DNA from: Mycoplasmopsis sturni DSM 22021
Lineage (GTDB): Bacteria; Bacillota_I; Bacilli_A; Mycoplasmatales; Metamycoplasmataceae
Assembly (NCBI RefSeq): GCF_000701485.1
Contig: NZ_JNIZ01000003.1
Location: 233,081-297,080 of the forward strand
Direction of reading: 5' to 3'
DNA: 64,000 nucleotides
The position numbers and the translations under genes are program-made. The notes beneath the pieces are model-generated. The model did no database searches. It was not told where the DNA came from and worked only from the letters and a program-made list of their open reading frames with translations. Of the stretch, positions 54,180 through 64,000 are shown in pieces. Numbering within the stretch: the stretch's first letter is position 1; each line of letters begins with the position of its first letter.

Positions 54180-56270
54180 ATGAAAATATTTAAGAATCTT
54201 AAAGATTCAATTAAAACAATGCTCATTAAAGAAAATGATGAATATCTTCAAAAGTTAGATGAATATGTTCAAACCTATAACAAAGACAAAAATGAAGTCG
54301 TTCCTGCTATTGAGTTGAAAAATCTTAATATTGATTTTGGTGAAACACTAGCAGTTGATAATGTTAGCTTCCAAATTCCAGAAGGTAAGTTAGTTACATT
54401 ACTTGGTCCTAGTGGTTCTGGTAAAACAACTACATTAAATGCTATTGCAGGTCTTTTAACAGCTACATCTGGAAAAGTTCTTTTTAGAGGAAAAGATGTA
54501 ACTAACTACACTCCGCAAAAGCGTAAAATCGGGTTTGTTTTTCAAAACTATGCGCTTTATCCGCATATGAGTGTATACGCAAATATTGCCTTTCCTTTAA
54601 AAAATGACCGTGATTGACAACTTAAAACAATCATGAACCGTGAAAAATATTTAAATTTAGTTAGAGTTTTATATCTAAAAAAATTAGGATCTACACCAGA
54701 AGAGATTAACGAGTTAGAAAAATCATTTAGACAATGAGTGGTTTCTAGAAAAATTAATACTAAAGAATTTGACCTAAAATATGCTAGTCTTGTTGAAGAA
54801 TACGAAAAAGCAGATACCCAATATAAAGTGACTAGAGTTCATGAAATGTCTGAATATTCTTTACTTGCTAAAACAATTTTGAAAAATAACGATAAAACCC
54901 ATACAGATACTAAAAATAGAATAGCTGACATTAAAGAAAAGTATAACTTGAATGTTAAAAACGGTGTAATTAATGAATCTGAACTAGAATCTTCAAAAAC
55001 ACTTAACTCTTTTAATAAAACTCTTTTAAAATTTAAACAAAAATTAAGTCCAGAAGAAAATAATCAAGAAGTACAAAAACTTTTAGATTTAAATACACAA
55101 TTATTAAATGAAGATTTTGATACTTTAACATTAAAAGATCGTATTCAAATTGTTAAACTAGAAGAAAAAATTTTGAAATTAATTTCTAGATATAGATATG
55201 AAATTAAAACGACTGAAATTCATCAAAAATACGAAGTTCTTAAAAAAGAAACTAAAGAAAAACTTTTAGAAGAAAAGAAAAAATTTAAAACATCAATTTC
55301 ACAAGATGAAGAATACAAAAAACTTAAAACTTTTGCTTCAAATATTACTTATGTTGCTCGCAAAATTTTCTTTAAAAATGTAAATCTTCTAGAAAAAAAA
55401 TACGATCTTAAAAATAAAATCAAAGAAGATCGTAAAAATGGATTAGTTTTACTTAATGATGAAGAAAAAGCACAAGTTAAAGAATGACTCAAACATGATA
55501 TTTCGATGAGCAAAGCTATTCATAATGAGGTTATGGAAGTTGCACAACGTGTTGAAATTGTTCCTATTTTACAAAAAAAACCTACTCGCCTTTCTGGTGG
55601 GCAACAGCAACGTGTTTCAATTGCTCGTGCAATTGTTAAAAAACCACAAATTCTTTTAATGGATGAGCCACTTTCTAACCTTGATGCTAAATTAAGAATT
55701 TCAACACGTCAATGAATTAGACAAATTCAACAATCTTTAGGAATTACAACTGTATTTGTTACACACGACCAAGAAGAAGCTATGTCAATTTCAGATATTA
55801 TTGTTTGTATGTCCACAGCTAAGGTTCAACAAATGGGTTCACCACTAGAACTATATAATAAACCAGTTAATCAATTTGTGGCACGCTTTTTAGGTATGCC
55901 AGAAATGAGTCTTTTCCCTTCTAAATTTGAAGATAATCAACTTGTAATTGCAGGGAAAAAAATGGGAAAAATGAGCTTTGTTGATAAGTCAGGAACTTCA
56001 CTTAATGTCGGTGTTCGTTCAGAAGATTTTATTATTAAAAAAGCGACCGATTCTTACCACTTTGTTGGTAAAGTCTTAGTACAAGAAAATTTTGGAAAAG
56101 AAAGTAAATTAGTAGTTGAATTGGAAAATGTCGGAAAAATTAATTTCTTACTTGAAAATGGTTATCATTATGAAGTAGGTGATGTAATTTACTTTGACTT
56201 ACCTCTCAATAAATTACATATTTTTGACTCAATTACTGAAGAAAGACTTGAATATGAATTTATTAAGTAA
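54180..56270 (+). CDS. MalK/UgpC-type ABC importer ATPase with a large insertion
   Basis: 696 residues, nearly twice the usual 360-390. Walker [10 protein letters not shown] (76-84), Q-loop Gln122 in [12 protein letters not shown], signature LSGGQQQR (471-478), Walker [14 protein letters not shown] and THDQEEA follow the MalK pattern, with a C-terminal regulatory-type domain. Between Q-loop and signature, where about 10-15 residues of helical domain are normal, roughly 300 extra residues (about 147-445) of Lys/Glu-rich, probably coiled-coil sequence are inserted. All in-frame UGA are Trp. GAAAGGA precedes the ATG. It should drive the two permeases that follow. Confidence 0.88.
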
Positions 56271-57258
56271 TGGTTTTTTATCTAAATTAGCTAATAAATC
56301 TTCAATTGCATTTAATTGAGTACTTAATAAGCAAAAAAATCGTAGAGGTACACTTTCACATTCAATTTTAGAAAAAAGAACAAATTTAGTTGTCCCAATG
56401 CTCTTACTAGCACCAGGGTTTATCTTAATTGCTATCTTTGTCTTCTTCCCATTTTTCAAAAATATTGCAAACTCTCTTTTTAGCGAGAGTAATCAATTTA
56501 CATTAGAAGCATATAAAAATGTTTTAACAGATCCTTATTTTGCTGTCGGAGTAAGAAACTCATTTATTTACGGAATGTTAACTTTACCGATGGTTATGAT
56601 TATTTCATTAGTAATTTCTTCGGTTATTGCTAAATTGTATAGAAAATATGCTAGAGGATTTTGACAAACAGTTTTCTTTATGCCCTATGTTACTAACGCC
56701 GTGGCTATTTCCTTGGTGTTTATTCAGGTTTTTTCTCCAACTGGATTATTTAATAATTTTTTTGGAGGCAATACTGATTGATTAAATAGCGGTGATTCAT
56801 ATTCATTTAATTCGTTATTGCCAATTGTATTTAATGGAATTTGAAGTGGTCTAGCATTTAATATTCTAATTTATACAACAGCTATGCTTTCTGTTGATAA
56901 GAATCTTTACCGTTCAGCTTCAATTGATGGTTGTTCAGAATTCAAACAATTTTTTACTGTTACTTTGCCATCAATTAAAAGTACTATTAACTTTATTATG
57001 ACTTTAGCAATTATTGGTGGACTTAAAGTCTTTCCTCTTGCTCTTTACCAAAGTCAAGCCGAAAAGGCAGTACAAAATGGTGCTTCAAGCTTAATGATTT
57101 ATATTTATTATGCAACAGCAGGATCGCCTGATTTTGCTAAAAGTGGTGCAGCCAGCTTGTTACTATTTATTATTGGTGTAACCTATTCATCAATTATTCG
57201 TGGGGGAATTTTCGCAGTACAATTAACACTAAATATTTTAGGAGAAAGAAATGTTTGA
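56254..57258 (+). CDS. ABC importer permease, MalF/UgpA type
   Basis: 334 residues, six or so membrane helices. The EAA loop YRSASIDGCSEFKQFFTVTLPSI (about 216-238) is the ATPase contact. The ATG at 56254 overlaps the ATPase gene by 17 nt; the first ~45 residues are a basic cytoplasmic extension. UGA codons are Trp. First of the permease pair. Confidence 0.88.
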
Positions 57259-58285
57259 GTTAAAGTTAAAAGTTCAACAACTATTCGTCGGTCATAAACT
57301 TCAAAAAAACCAAGAAAAAGTTTCTGGTCAAGTTAGAGAAACAAAATTATATTTAGTAATACTAGCTTCACTATTTAAATTATTTTTACTTTGTTTCTTT
57401 GGTGTTGTGATTTTATTCCCCTTTGTTTTTATGATTTTTGTTTCTTTTATGAACAAACAAGAATCAGATACCTTGCAAAGCGCATTTAAATTTTTTCCTT
57501 CGTTTCAACCTTCATCATTAGACGTTGGTGCAGATGGAGCATTTACTAGTTGAACACAGGTTGTCTCATATACTTACAATGCAGCAAAAGAAGAAGGTTA
57601 TTGAAATGCCCTTTTAATCACTACTTTAAATGTTATTCTTTCTGTATTTTTTAAAGTTTTTGTAACTTCATTAATGGGTTATGCTTTTTCAATTAAAAAT
57701 TGACGTTTTAAAGGTCTTGCTTGATTTATAGCCTTGTCTCTTCTTGTTCTTCCTGAAGTTTCGCTTCTTTCAGGGCAATATATTATTACTCATAAACTAG
57801 GGCTTTACAAAGGAGTAATACCGTTTATTTTAGGAATTAGTCTTCCTTTTTCAGCTAGTGTTTTCAATGTAGTTATGTATAAGAATGCTTTTGAAGCTAT
57901 TCCAAACCGCTTAAAAGAGGTATCATTAATTGATGGTGCAGCGGGAATGAAATACTTCTTTAAAATAGCATTTCCAATGGTTATCCCTACAACAGTAACT
58001 ATCATTATCTTAACTGCCTTAGCTTCATGAAACTCATACCTTTGACCACAATTACTTCTTACTGCTCAAATTGGAAAAGAAGAAGAAAAAATCAAAGTAC
58101 TTTCAGTATGACTTGTAAAAGTTGGACTTGATAAAAACCCAGCAGCAGAGATCCCAAAAGTCTTCCAAAACATCAAAATGGCCGGAAGTATTATTGTTAT
58201 CTTACCTATGTTTATTGCATACTTCATCGGACGTAAGTGAATTATGAAAGCCATTTCAAGACAAGGTTCAACAATTAAAGGATAG
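57251..58285 (+). CDS. ABC importer permease, MalG/UgpE type
   Basis: 344 residues with a first helix at about 34-60 and five more from about 120 onwards. EAA loop: LKEVSLIDGAAGMKYFFKIAFPM. GGAG precedes the ATG, which overlaps the previous gene by 8 nt. UGA Trp codons split the frame in several places. Pairs with the upstream permease. Confidence 0.88.
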
Positions 58286-58287
58286 TT

Positions 58288-58563
58288 ATGAAAAATTACA
58301 AATTTAAAATTGTACTTTGATCATTTATTGGGATCCTTTCGCTTATCATGGTAGTTGTCTTTGCTGTATTGATTAGTTATTTCCAAAACACAATCAATCT
58401 TTCAGAAACTGTAGTGCGACTTGATAATAAAATTATTGAAACATATAAAATTATTCAATCTTATTCAATAGGAGGTCTGGCATTTTTTAGTTTATTAACC
58501 CCAATGAGCATCATTATTTCTTATGCTGGTTATAAATCTTGAAAATATGCCGAATTGTTCTAA
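58288..58563 (+). CDS. Small two-helix membrane protein of the nuclease/ABC operon
   Basis: 91 residues, two hydrophobic helices (about 7-31 and 60-80) and a charged middle. Starts 2 nt after the permease stop and its own stop overlaps the next ATG (TAATG), so it is embedded in the operon. No family recognised; perhaps an accessory subunit of the transporter. Confidence 0.7.
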
Positions 58564-60755
58564 TGCAAAAAAATAAATTTAAAAAATTCTTTAAATTATT
58601 TGTTGGTTCTGTTGCAGTTGGAGCATCTCCACTTGTAGCTATGTCATGTTTATACGAAAATGAACCAAGCGTTCTTTTTGCTAATAAATATAAGTTTGAC
58701 AATGCTTATTTACGAAAACCAAGAATCGCACAAAATGATATCCAACCACTAAAAGATTTTGAAAATCAATTATTTAATAATGTTATTGTAGAGTATAGTT
58801 TTGATGCTTTTTCTTATAACTTAGGAAAAACCTTTACCCTTAATAACGATCACTTAAAGGTGATTGCACCAAAAACTTATAACTTTAATGAGAAAGACAA
58901 TGCTTTTGAATATTTAGAGAATTCAATTCAAAATAACGACAATGCTATTGAAGAAGTTAGAAAAGATATAACAGAGATTAATGCTATCTGAAAAAATCTT
59001 TTTCCAGAATATAACGCTGAAGCTCAATTGTTTTTATCTAAAATTGAAAAGGCCATTAAATTATCTTTGGGTTCTAAGGTTTTAGGTCTAAACGAAGAAG
59101 AAACATCATTTTATAATGGCTTATCAAAATTAATTAATTTTAGCTATTATAATTTTGGGCACCCTGAACAAATTATCACTTACGAAAAAGTTGAAAATAT
59201 CGTTAAGAATTATCTTAAAGACACTCCTTTTTATGCTAAATTTTTAGAAGATAATGCCAACCCAAATCCTGAAAAACGGCCAATTACTTACACCTTATCT
59301 AATAATATTGTTAATATTGATGGTAAACCAATTCAATTACCTACCAACTTTATTTATAAATACAAATACAATGTCCCTTTTAACTTTATCGTTGCTAATC
59401 ACTTTGAATCTATGTATGATCAAATAGTTGGCGGACATTCTAAAAAAGAAGTTCCTACATTAGAAGCTTATAAAAAGATTTATCAATATATGAGTGATAT
59501 CTTCTTTAAAGTATCGCCAGATGCTGTAATGGGGATTGCCGCTGGTTTTGGACCTATTTTCCTTGTTTATGGAATTAACCCAAACTCAAATAGTGATAAA
59601 AAAGATATTAATTTTATCATTTTCAATGATCATGCGAATTTAAATAGCCAAGAAGTAAAAGAGTTTTTTAATTCACCAGCAGAATTTGTTTTTGAAAACC
59701 CAGAAAAAGCATTCCTTAAACCAATTTCTGACATTGAAGTAGAAATTGAAAAGAATCAAAATAATATTAAGCAATATGAACTTCTTCTTGATGATCCGGT
59801 TGCTAAAGAAGGAGCTCAAGATCTAATTAATCTTGCCCAAACAGTGATTGATCAATTACAAAAGAAAAAAGATGAACTTAATGTTTTCAAAGAAGAACTT
59901 TATTTAGCGGCTAAAAATTATCGTCAAGCACTCAAAGAAGAAAAAAGTGCACAAGAACTTCAAGAACTAAGAAGTCTTCTTGAAGCTAAATGAAACCAAA
60001 TCAAAGATAAAGACGAAAATGGATCAGAAATTTCGGCATTCCAAAGAATTCAACAAATTATTAATAAGAATCAGTATCTTTTTGAAACCAATATTTATTC
60101 ATTAGTTCTACTTTATGCCCAATTATTATTTACCTTATCATCAGATCAAGTTGAAATTGTAAAAGGGCATTACAAAAATTCTCTTAAAGCTGCAATTGCT
60201 GAAGATAAATTTAGTAAAGACTTTACTCAATTAGCAACTAAATTAGCTGAATTAGAAACAGAAATAAATTATGCTAAGTCACTTAAAGTTGCAGAGACTG
60301 ATGCAGAATTAATTCAATCAGTTCAAAATCTTGTAGATCAAATTAAAGATTTTAAAGATAATTTTGCTTATGCAACCTCTGAAAAAGAGATAGATGGAAA
60401 TAAACAAACTGTCAAAGCTCATTCAGAAGAAGAGATTCAAGCTAAAGCTAAAGAATTGCTTGAAAAAGCAAAAACTATCTATGAAAAAATTTATGAAGTT
60501 AATACTAATTCATTAACACTTGATAAATGATATTATCGTGCCCCTGAAAATGATTACTATTGACTTGAATTTAAAGATAATAAAGATGGTAAATGAAAAT
60601 TTGTTGATGTTTATAAAGGATGATTAGCTTACCAAAAAAATAAAGCAGAGAAAAAAATACTCCCTAATTATGATATCAACAATGAAATTTTAGAGATCTT
60701 ACCAAATGATTTAGTTGTAGCAACAGATCAAGGTTTTAAAAGTCATTTAAAATAA
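58563..60755 (+). CDS. Lipoprotein of the nuclease/ABC operon, unknown function
   Basis: 730 residues, lipobox VAMSC (Cys29). Contains a central globular region with VMGIAAGFGPIFLVYGI and long Lys/Glu-rich helical stretches (about 390-480 and 560-640) that should form coiled coils. UGA Trp codons run throughout. Last gene of the operon, directly coupled to the small membrane protein; a role in capturing or handling nucleic acid for the importer is possible but not shown by sequence. Confidence 0.8.
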
Positions 60756-60791
60756 AAATAAAATTCAACCTAAGTGGTTGAATTTTATTTT
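60755..60791. terminator. Bidirectional terminator after the nuclease/ABC operon
   Basis: 16-bp stem centred on AATTCAACC / GGTTGAATT (60755-60770 with 60776-60791), overlapping the stop codons of both converging genes. Confidence 0.85.
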
Positions 60792-61633
60792 TGCTCTTGC
60801 ATTTTGTTAAGATACTCTTGAACATCATTATTAATAAGCCTTGAAGTTGTATCTTCACCAAAATTGGGGAATTGCTCTCAGTTAATTGTTTTTTGTTGGC
60901 TTAATAATTGAACAATTTCTTGAAACTGTTTGAGTTGATTGTTATATTGGTTACCTATTGTCAAGTACTCAGAAGTTGGAAGTATTTTGTTAAAAACTTT
61001 AGTTTGGTAAAAGGTTTCTAAAATACTATATAAAGCATTGATATTTTCATTTGCATATTGATCGGCTAAAGAAAAGAGTTTTTGATAGTCTTGTTGATTT
61101 ACATTAGAATTTGATAAAGATTTTTTAAATTTTTCAATTGAGTTGAAATAAATTTGCAAAAGATTCATCGTAGAATAAAGTTCTTTAAGTTGAGATTTAG
61201 CTGTAATATCTGAATTAGCGTAAATATTTAATGCTTCTCTTGACATTGGATTAATTGGGTTTAGACCGTTTTGTCCAAGTAAAAGAGCCTTTGCTCCTTT
61301 AGGATCATTCCCTACTCTAATTATAGTTTTGACGATATTAACAACAATAAAAGCTTCCTCGGTTTCAAAAGAGCGTTCTCGATCATTTCAAATTTCTTTA
61401 AGTAATTGCAGTTGGTTTTCGGTATTTGTTAACGCTATCGAATAATACTTTAAAGCTTCGTTATGCTTTTGTTGTAATTCTTGATTTAAATTACTAATTT
61501 CTTGGTAATAATGATGAAATTGTTCAATCACTTGAAAAACATTATTTGAATCACCTGAGCAACTAATGCTAATTAAAGGAATGGATAAGGTGCTTATGGC
61601 ACCAAGAAAGAATAAAAATTTTTTCTTTTGCAT
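60785..61633 (-). CDS. Lipoprotein of unknown function
   Basis: 282 residues, lipobox SISC (Cys25) after a hydrophobic signal. The mature part is almost entirely helical in appearance, Gln/Asn/Leu-rich, with repeated Q-x-x-L spacing, and lacks recognisable motifs. Two UGA codons are Trp. Convergent with the nuclease/ABC operon and divergent from recA. Confidence 0.75.
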
Positions 61634-61694
61634 ATAGATTAATTTTACTAAATTCTTTTTTTAGTTTAATTTTCTTTTAGTTTTATAAAATCTA

Positions 61695-61724
61695 TTGATT
61701 TACTTAAATTAAAAATAATATAAT
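61695..61724 (+). promoter_or_regulatory. recA promoter
   Basis: TTGATT (61695-61700) and TATAAT (61719-61724), 18-nt spacer; leader of about 80 nt to GGAGG (61799-61803). No SOS/LexA-box-like palindrome was seen. Confidence 0.6.
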
Positions 61725-61807
61725 AAAGTGACTTTGAAAAAATTAATATTTTAATGCTTCTAATGACAAAAATCTTAATACTTAAATGTAGAACAAATGG
61801 AGGTTTT

Positions 61808-62791
61808 ATGTCAGAACAAAAACAAACTAATCTCATTGAAGAGACCTTTAAAGAAATCGAAAAAAAATTTGGTGATGAAGCGGTAATGCTTCTTGGGAAG
61901 GTTCCATATGCTAATGTTGATACTTTTTCAAGCGGCAGCTATGTACTTGATAAAATTTTAGGAATTAAAGGCTTTCCTAAAGGAAGAATTATTGAAATTT
62001 ATGGTCCTGAAAGTGGTGGAAAAACAACATTAACTTTGCACACTATTGCAGAAATTCAAAAGCGTGGTGGAATTGCTGCTTTTATTGACGCTGAGCATTC
62101 TATTGATCCAGAATATGCAGCAAATATTGGTGTTGATATTGATCATTTAATTGTGTCGCAACCAGATTCAGGTGAACAAGCTCTTGAAATTGCTGAATAT
62201 CTTGCTAAAACAGGGCACATTGATTTAATTGTTATTGATTCGGTAGCGGCCTTAGTGCCTGAAGCGGAATTAAATGGTGATATGCATGAGCAACAAATTG
62301 GAGCACAGGCTAGATTAATGTCCAAAGGATTGCGTAAACTAACGGGTCTTTTGAATAAAAACAAAACGACAATTATTTTTATTAATCAGATTCGCGAAAA
62401 AGTCGGGGTTATTTTTGGTAATCCTGAAACAACCCCTGGAGGAAGATCTCTCAAATTTTATGCTTCAATTCGAGTTGAAGTTCGTAAGGGGACAATGATT
62501 TTAGATGGTAAAGACACTATAGGTAATGAAATTAAATTTAAAGTTGTAAAAAATAAACTTGCCGCACCTTATAAAACAGGAACTAGTGAAATTATTTTTT
62601 CACAAGGAATTGACCGTTTGGGCGAAATTATTGATCTTGCTGTGGCTGATAATTTCTTAACCAAAAAAGGAGCTTGATATTCTTATTTAGATAAAAATAT
62701 TGGTCAAGGCAAAAAAGGAGTTAAGGATTATCTTAAAAATAATCCAGAAATTTTGCAACACTTAATATCAAAAATTAATAATTCTTTATAA
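61808..62791 (+). CDS. recA: Recombinase RecA
   Basis: DNA strand-exchange ATPase, 327 residues, slightly short at the C-terminus as in other mollicutes. Walker A GPESGGKTT, Walker B-type LIVIDSVAAL, the L1/L2 region with QIGAQARLMSKGLRK and NQIREKVGVIFGNPETTPGG in segments. Start at ATG 61808 behind GGAGG; the upstream Met at 61754 adds an unrelated tail. UGA at 62675 is Trp, adding 38 residues. Confidence 0.97.
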
Positions 62792-62801
62792 TATTGAAAT
62801 T

Positions 62802-63614
62802 ATGAGTGAGATTAAAGTACTATTTTTTGGAGACATTTTTGGATCAAGAGGAATTGAAACGGTGCAAAAACTATTGCCTCAACTTAAGTCGCAACATCAA
62901 ATTGATTTTGTTGTTGCTCAAGGAGAGAATGTTTCAGGGCGTAAAGGCTTGAATTATAAAGACTATCAAACTTTAAAATCAATTGGTATTGATGCTATTA
63001 CAATGGGAAATCATGTTTGAGCTAACTCTGAGATTTATAATTTTATTGATAATAATGATATTATTAGACCTTTGAATATCGAAAGTGATTACCCAGGTCA
63101 TGGATATAGCTTATTTAATGTTAAAGGGAAAAAGCTTCTCGTAGCCTCAATTATGGGGGTTACTTTTAACCCTTTAATGAAACCATGAAAAAAAGATGCA
63201 CCTGAACCTTTTTTTGATTATGCTGATAAACTTGTTAGTATAGAAGCGGATTTTAAGTTCATTGATTTCCATGCTGAAACTACTAGTGAGAAAAGTGTAT
63301 TTGCTTTATATTTAGATGGTAAGGTAGATGCAATTTGCGGTACGCATACCCATGTTCAAACTAATGATGCTCGGAAATTGCCTCAAGGTACTTTATTTAT
63401 TAGTGATGTTGGAATGTGTGGTCCACAAGATTGTGCTATTGGTGCCAATTTTGAAGAAGTGTATCAAAAAATGCGTTTTGATTCTCGAGTGCGTTTTGAG
63501 GTTAGTCCAAACCCTACTCAATTAAATGCTGTTATTCTTACTCTAAATTCAAATAAAGAAAAAGCCAAAATTGAAGTTATTACTATATATAATGTATTAG
63601 ATAAACAAGAATAA
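62802..63614 (+). CDS. ymdB: YmdB-family metallophosphoesterase
   Basis: 270 residues. LFFGDIFGSRG (metal Asp), AQGENVSGRKG, ITMGNHVW (Asn-His pair), FIDFHAET and GTHTHVQTND give the complete binuclear metal centre of the YmdB phosphodiesterases, which cleave cyclic nucleotides such as 2',3'-cNMP/cAMP in Bacillus. TATAAT at 62787-62792 inside the end of recA and only 9 nt before the ATG suggests a leaderless mRNA as well as recA read-through. Usually found beside rny; here it is paired with recA. Confidence 0.93.
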
Positions 63615-63645
63615 AAAAATGCACTAAAAAAAGTGTATTTTTTAT
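63613..63645 (+). terminator. Terminator of recA-ymdB
   Basis: Stem AATGCACT with AGTGTATT (one G-U pair) flanked by A- and T-runs. Confidence 0.65.
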
Positions 63646-63672
63646 TTGACTTTTTATTTTTTGTATTATAAT
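63646..63672 (+). promoter_or_regulatory. rRNA promoter P1
   Basis: TTGACT (63646-63651) and TATAAT (63667-63672), 15-nt spacer. Confidence 0.6.
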
Positions 63673-63739
63673 AATATTACGCTTTAAGAAACGAAGCTAA
63701 CTAAGTAAAAAAAGAATTAAAAAAATTCAAAAAAATGTT

Positions 63740-63767
63740 TTGAAAAAAATTCTTTTGATGTTATAAT
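63740..63767 (+). promoter_or_regulatory. rRNA promoter P2 with boxA-like leader downstream
   Basis: TTGAAA (63740-63745), 16 nt, TATAAT (63762-63767). The leader then contains GTTCTTTGAAAAC near 63794-63806, the antitermination boxA-type sequence usual before 16S in Firmicutes and mollicutes. Confidence 0.7.
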
Positions 63768-63836
63768 AATTTAGCAACGAAAAAAGCAAACAAGTTCTTT
63801 GAAAACTAGATATACACAAAATACATGACAGTCAAT

Positions 63837-64000
<164 letters not shown>

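Noticed and set aside
61754..61807. Longer RecA starting at ATG 61754
   Set aside because: The extra residues do not resemble RecA, and GGAGG lies correctly before ATG 61808.

Overview
The window comes from a wall-less mollicute of the Mycoplasma hominis/synoviae type (genus Mycoplasmopsis). Evidence: very high A+T; UGA read as tryptophan inside almost every gene (for example gpmI, gyrB, serS, yidC, pyk, recA); many surface lipoproteins with a short signal peptide and a Ser-Cys lipobox; a 5S rRNA gene separated from the 16S gene; and a 16S 5' end of mollicute type. The species cannot be named from the sequence alone. Because UGA is Trp, many genes below join several apparent short reading frames.

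Layout. 1-5.1 kb: edge of a MnuA-like surface nuclease, then prs-rsmG, gpmI and plsY. 5.2-9.8 kb: gyrB, and a coenzyme A cluster made of a probable pantothenate ECF transporter (panT) divergent from coaBC-coaX. 9.8-17.5 kb: a membrane-anchored metalloprotease, pyrH-frr, a HAD phosphatase with rnhC, tRNA-Thr, pip and serS. 17.6-20.5 kb: rpmH-rnpA-yidC and an isolated 5S rRNA gene on the other strand. 20.6-26.3 kb: a DUF402 protein, a 36-residue cysteine-rich peptide, rpmG, pepP, tRNA-Arg, lplA with a coupled hydrolase, and dnaJ behind a CIRCE-like operator. 26.4-31.6 kb: a P-loop kinase-like protein, a frameshifted ABC exporter, tpiA, a DEDD exonuclease-like protein and a membrane protein. 31.6-36 kb: an Opp/Dpp-type permease pair with a lipoprotein but no ATPase genes, and ptsH. 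36.1-40.9 kb: secG-rnr-trmN6-metG. 41.0-43.7 kb: an accessory, decaying locus. 43.7-49.7 kb: pyk, a membrane-anchored protein, ysxC-coaD-ackA-pta. 50.4-60.8 kb: a seven-gene operon (P80-type lipoprotein, SNase-domain lipoprotein, ABC ATPase, two permeases, a small membrane protein, a lipoprotein). 60.8-64 kb: a lipoprotein, recA-ymdB and the start of the 16S rRNA gene behind two promoters.

How the genes fit together. Central metabolism is glycolytic and acetogenic (tpiA, gpmI, pyk, ptsH, pta, ackA). CoA is probably built from imported pantothenate (PanT, CoaX, CoaBC, CoaD). Nucleotides are scavenged: two unrelated surface nucleases, one inside an ABC importer operon, would supply precursors to the salvage enzymes prs and pyrH.

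Most unusual parts. (1) The 41.0-43.2 kb locus has a 27-nt inverted-repeat leader that ends exactly at the ribosome binding site of three overlapping genes: an unknown protein, a membrane protein and a nucleotidyltransferase-like protein; two of the three carry disruptions. (2) The cysteine-rich peptide at 21.4 kb has a leader resembling that of rpmG. (3) The importer ATPase at 54.2 kb carries an insertion of about 300 residues. (4) The CoaC domain of CoaBC lacks the expected active-site cysteine.
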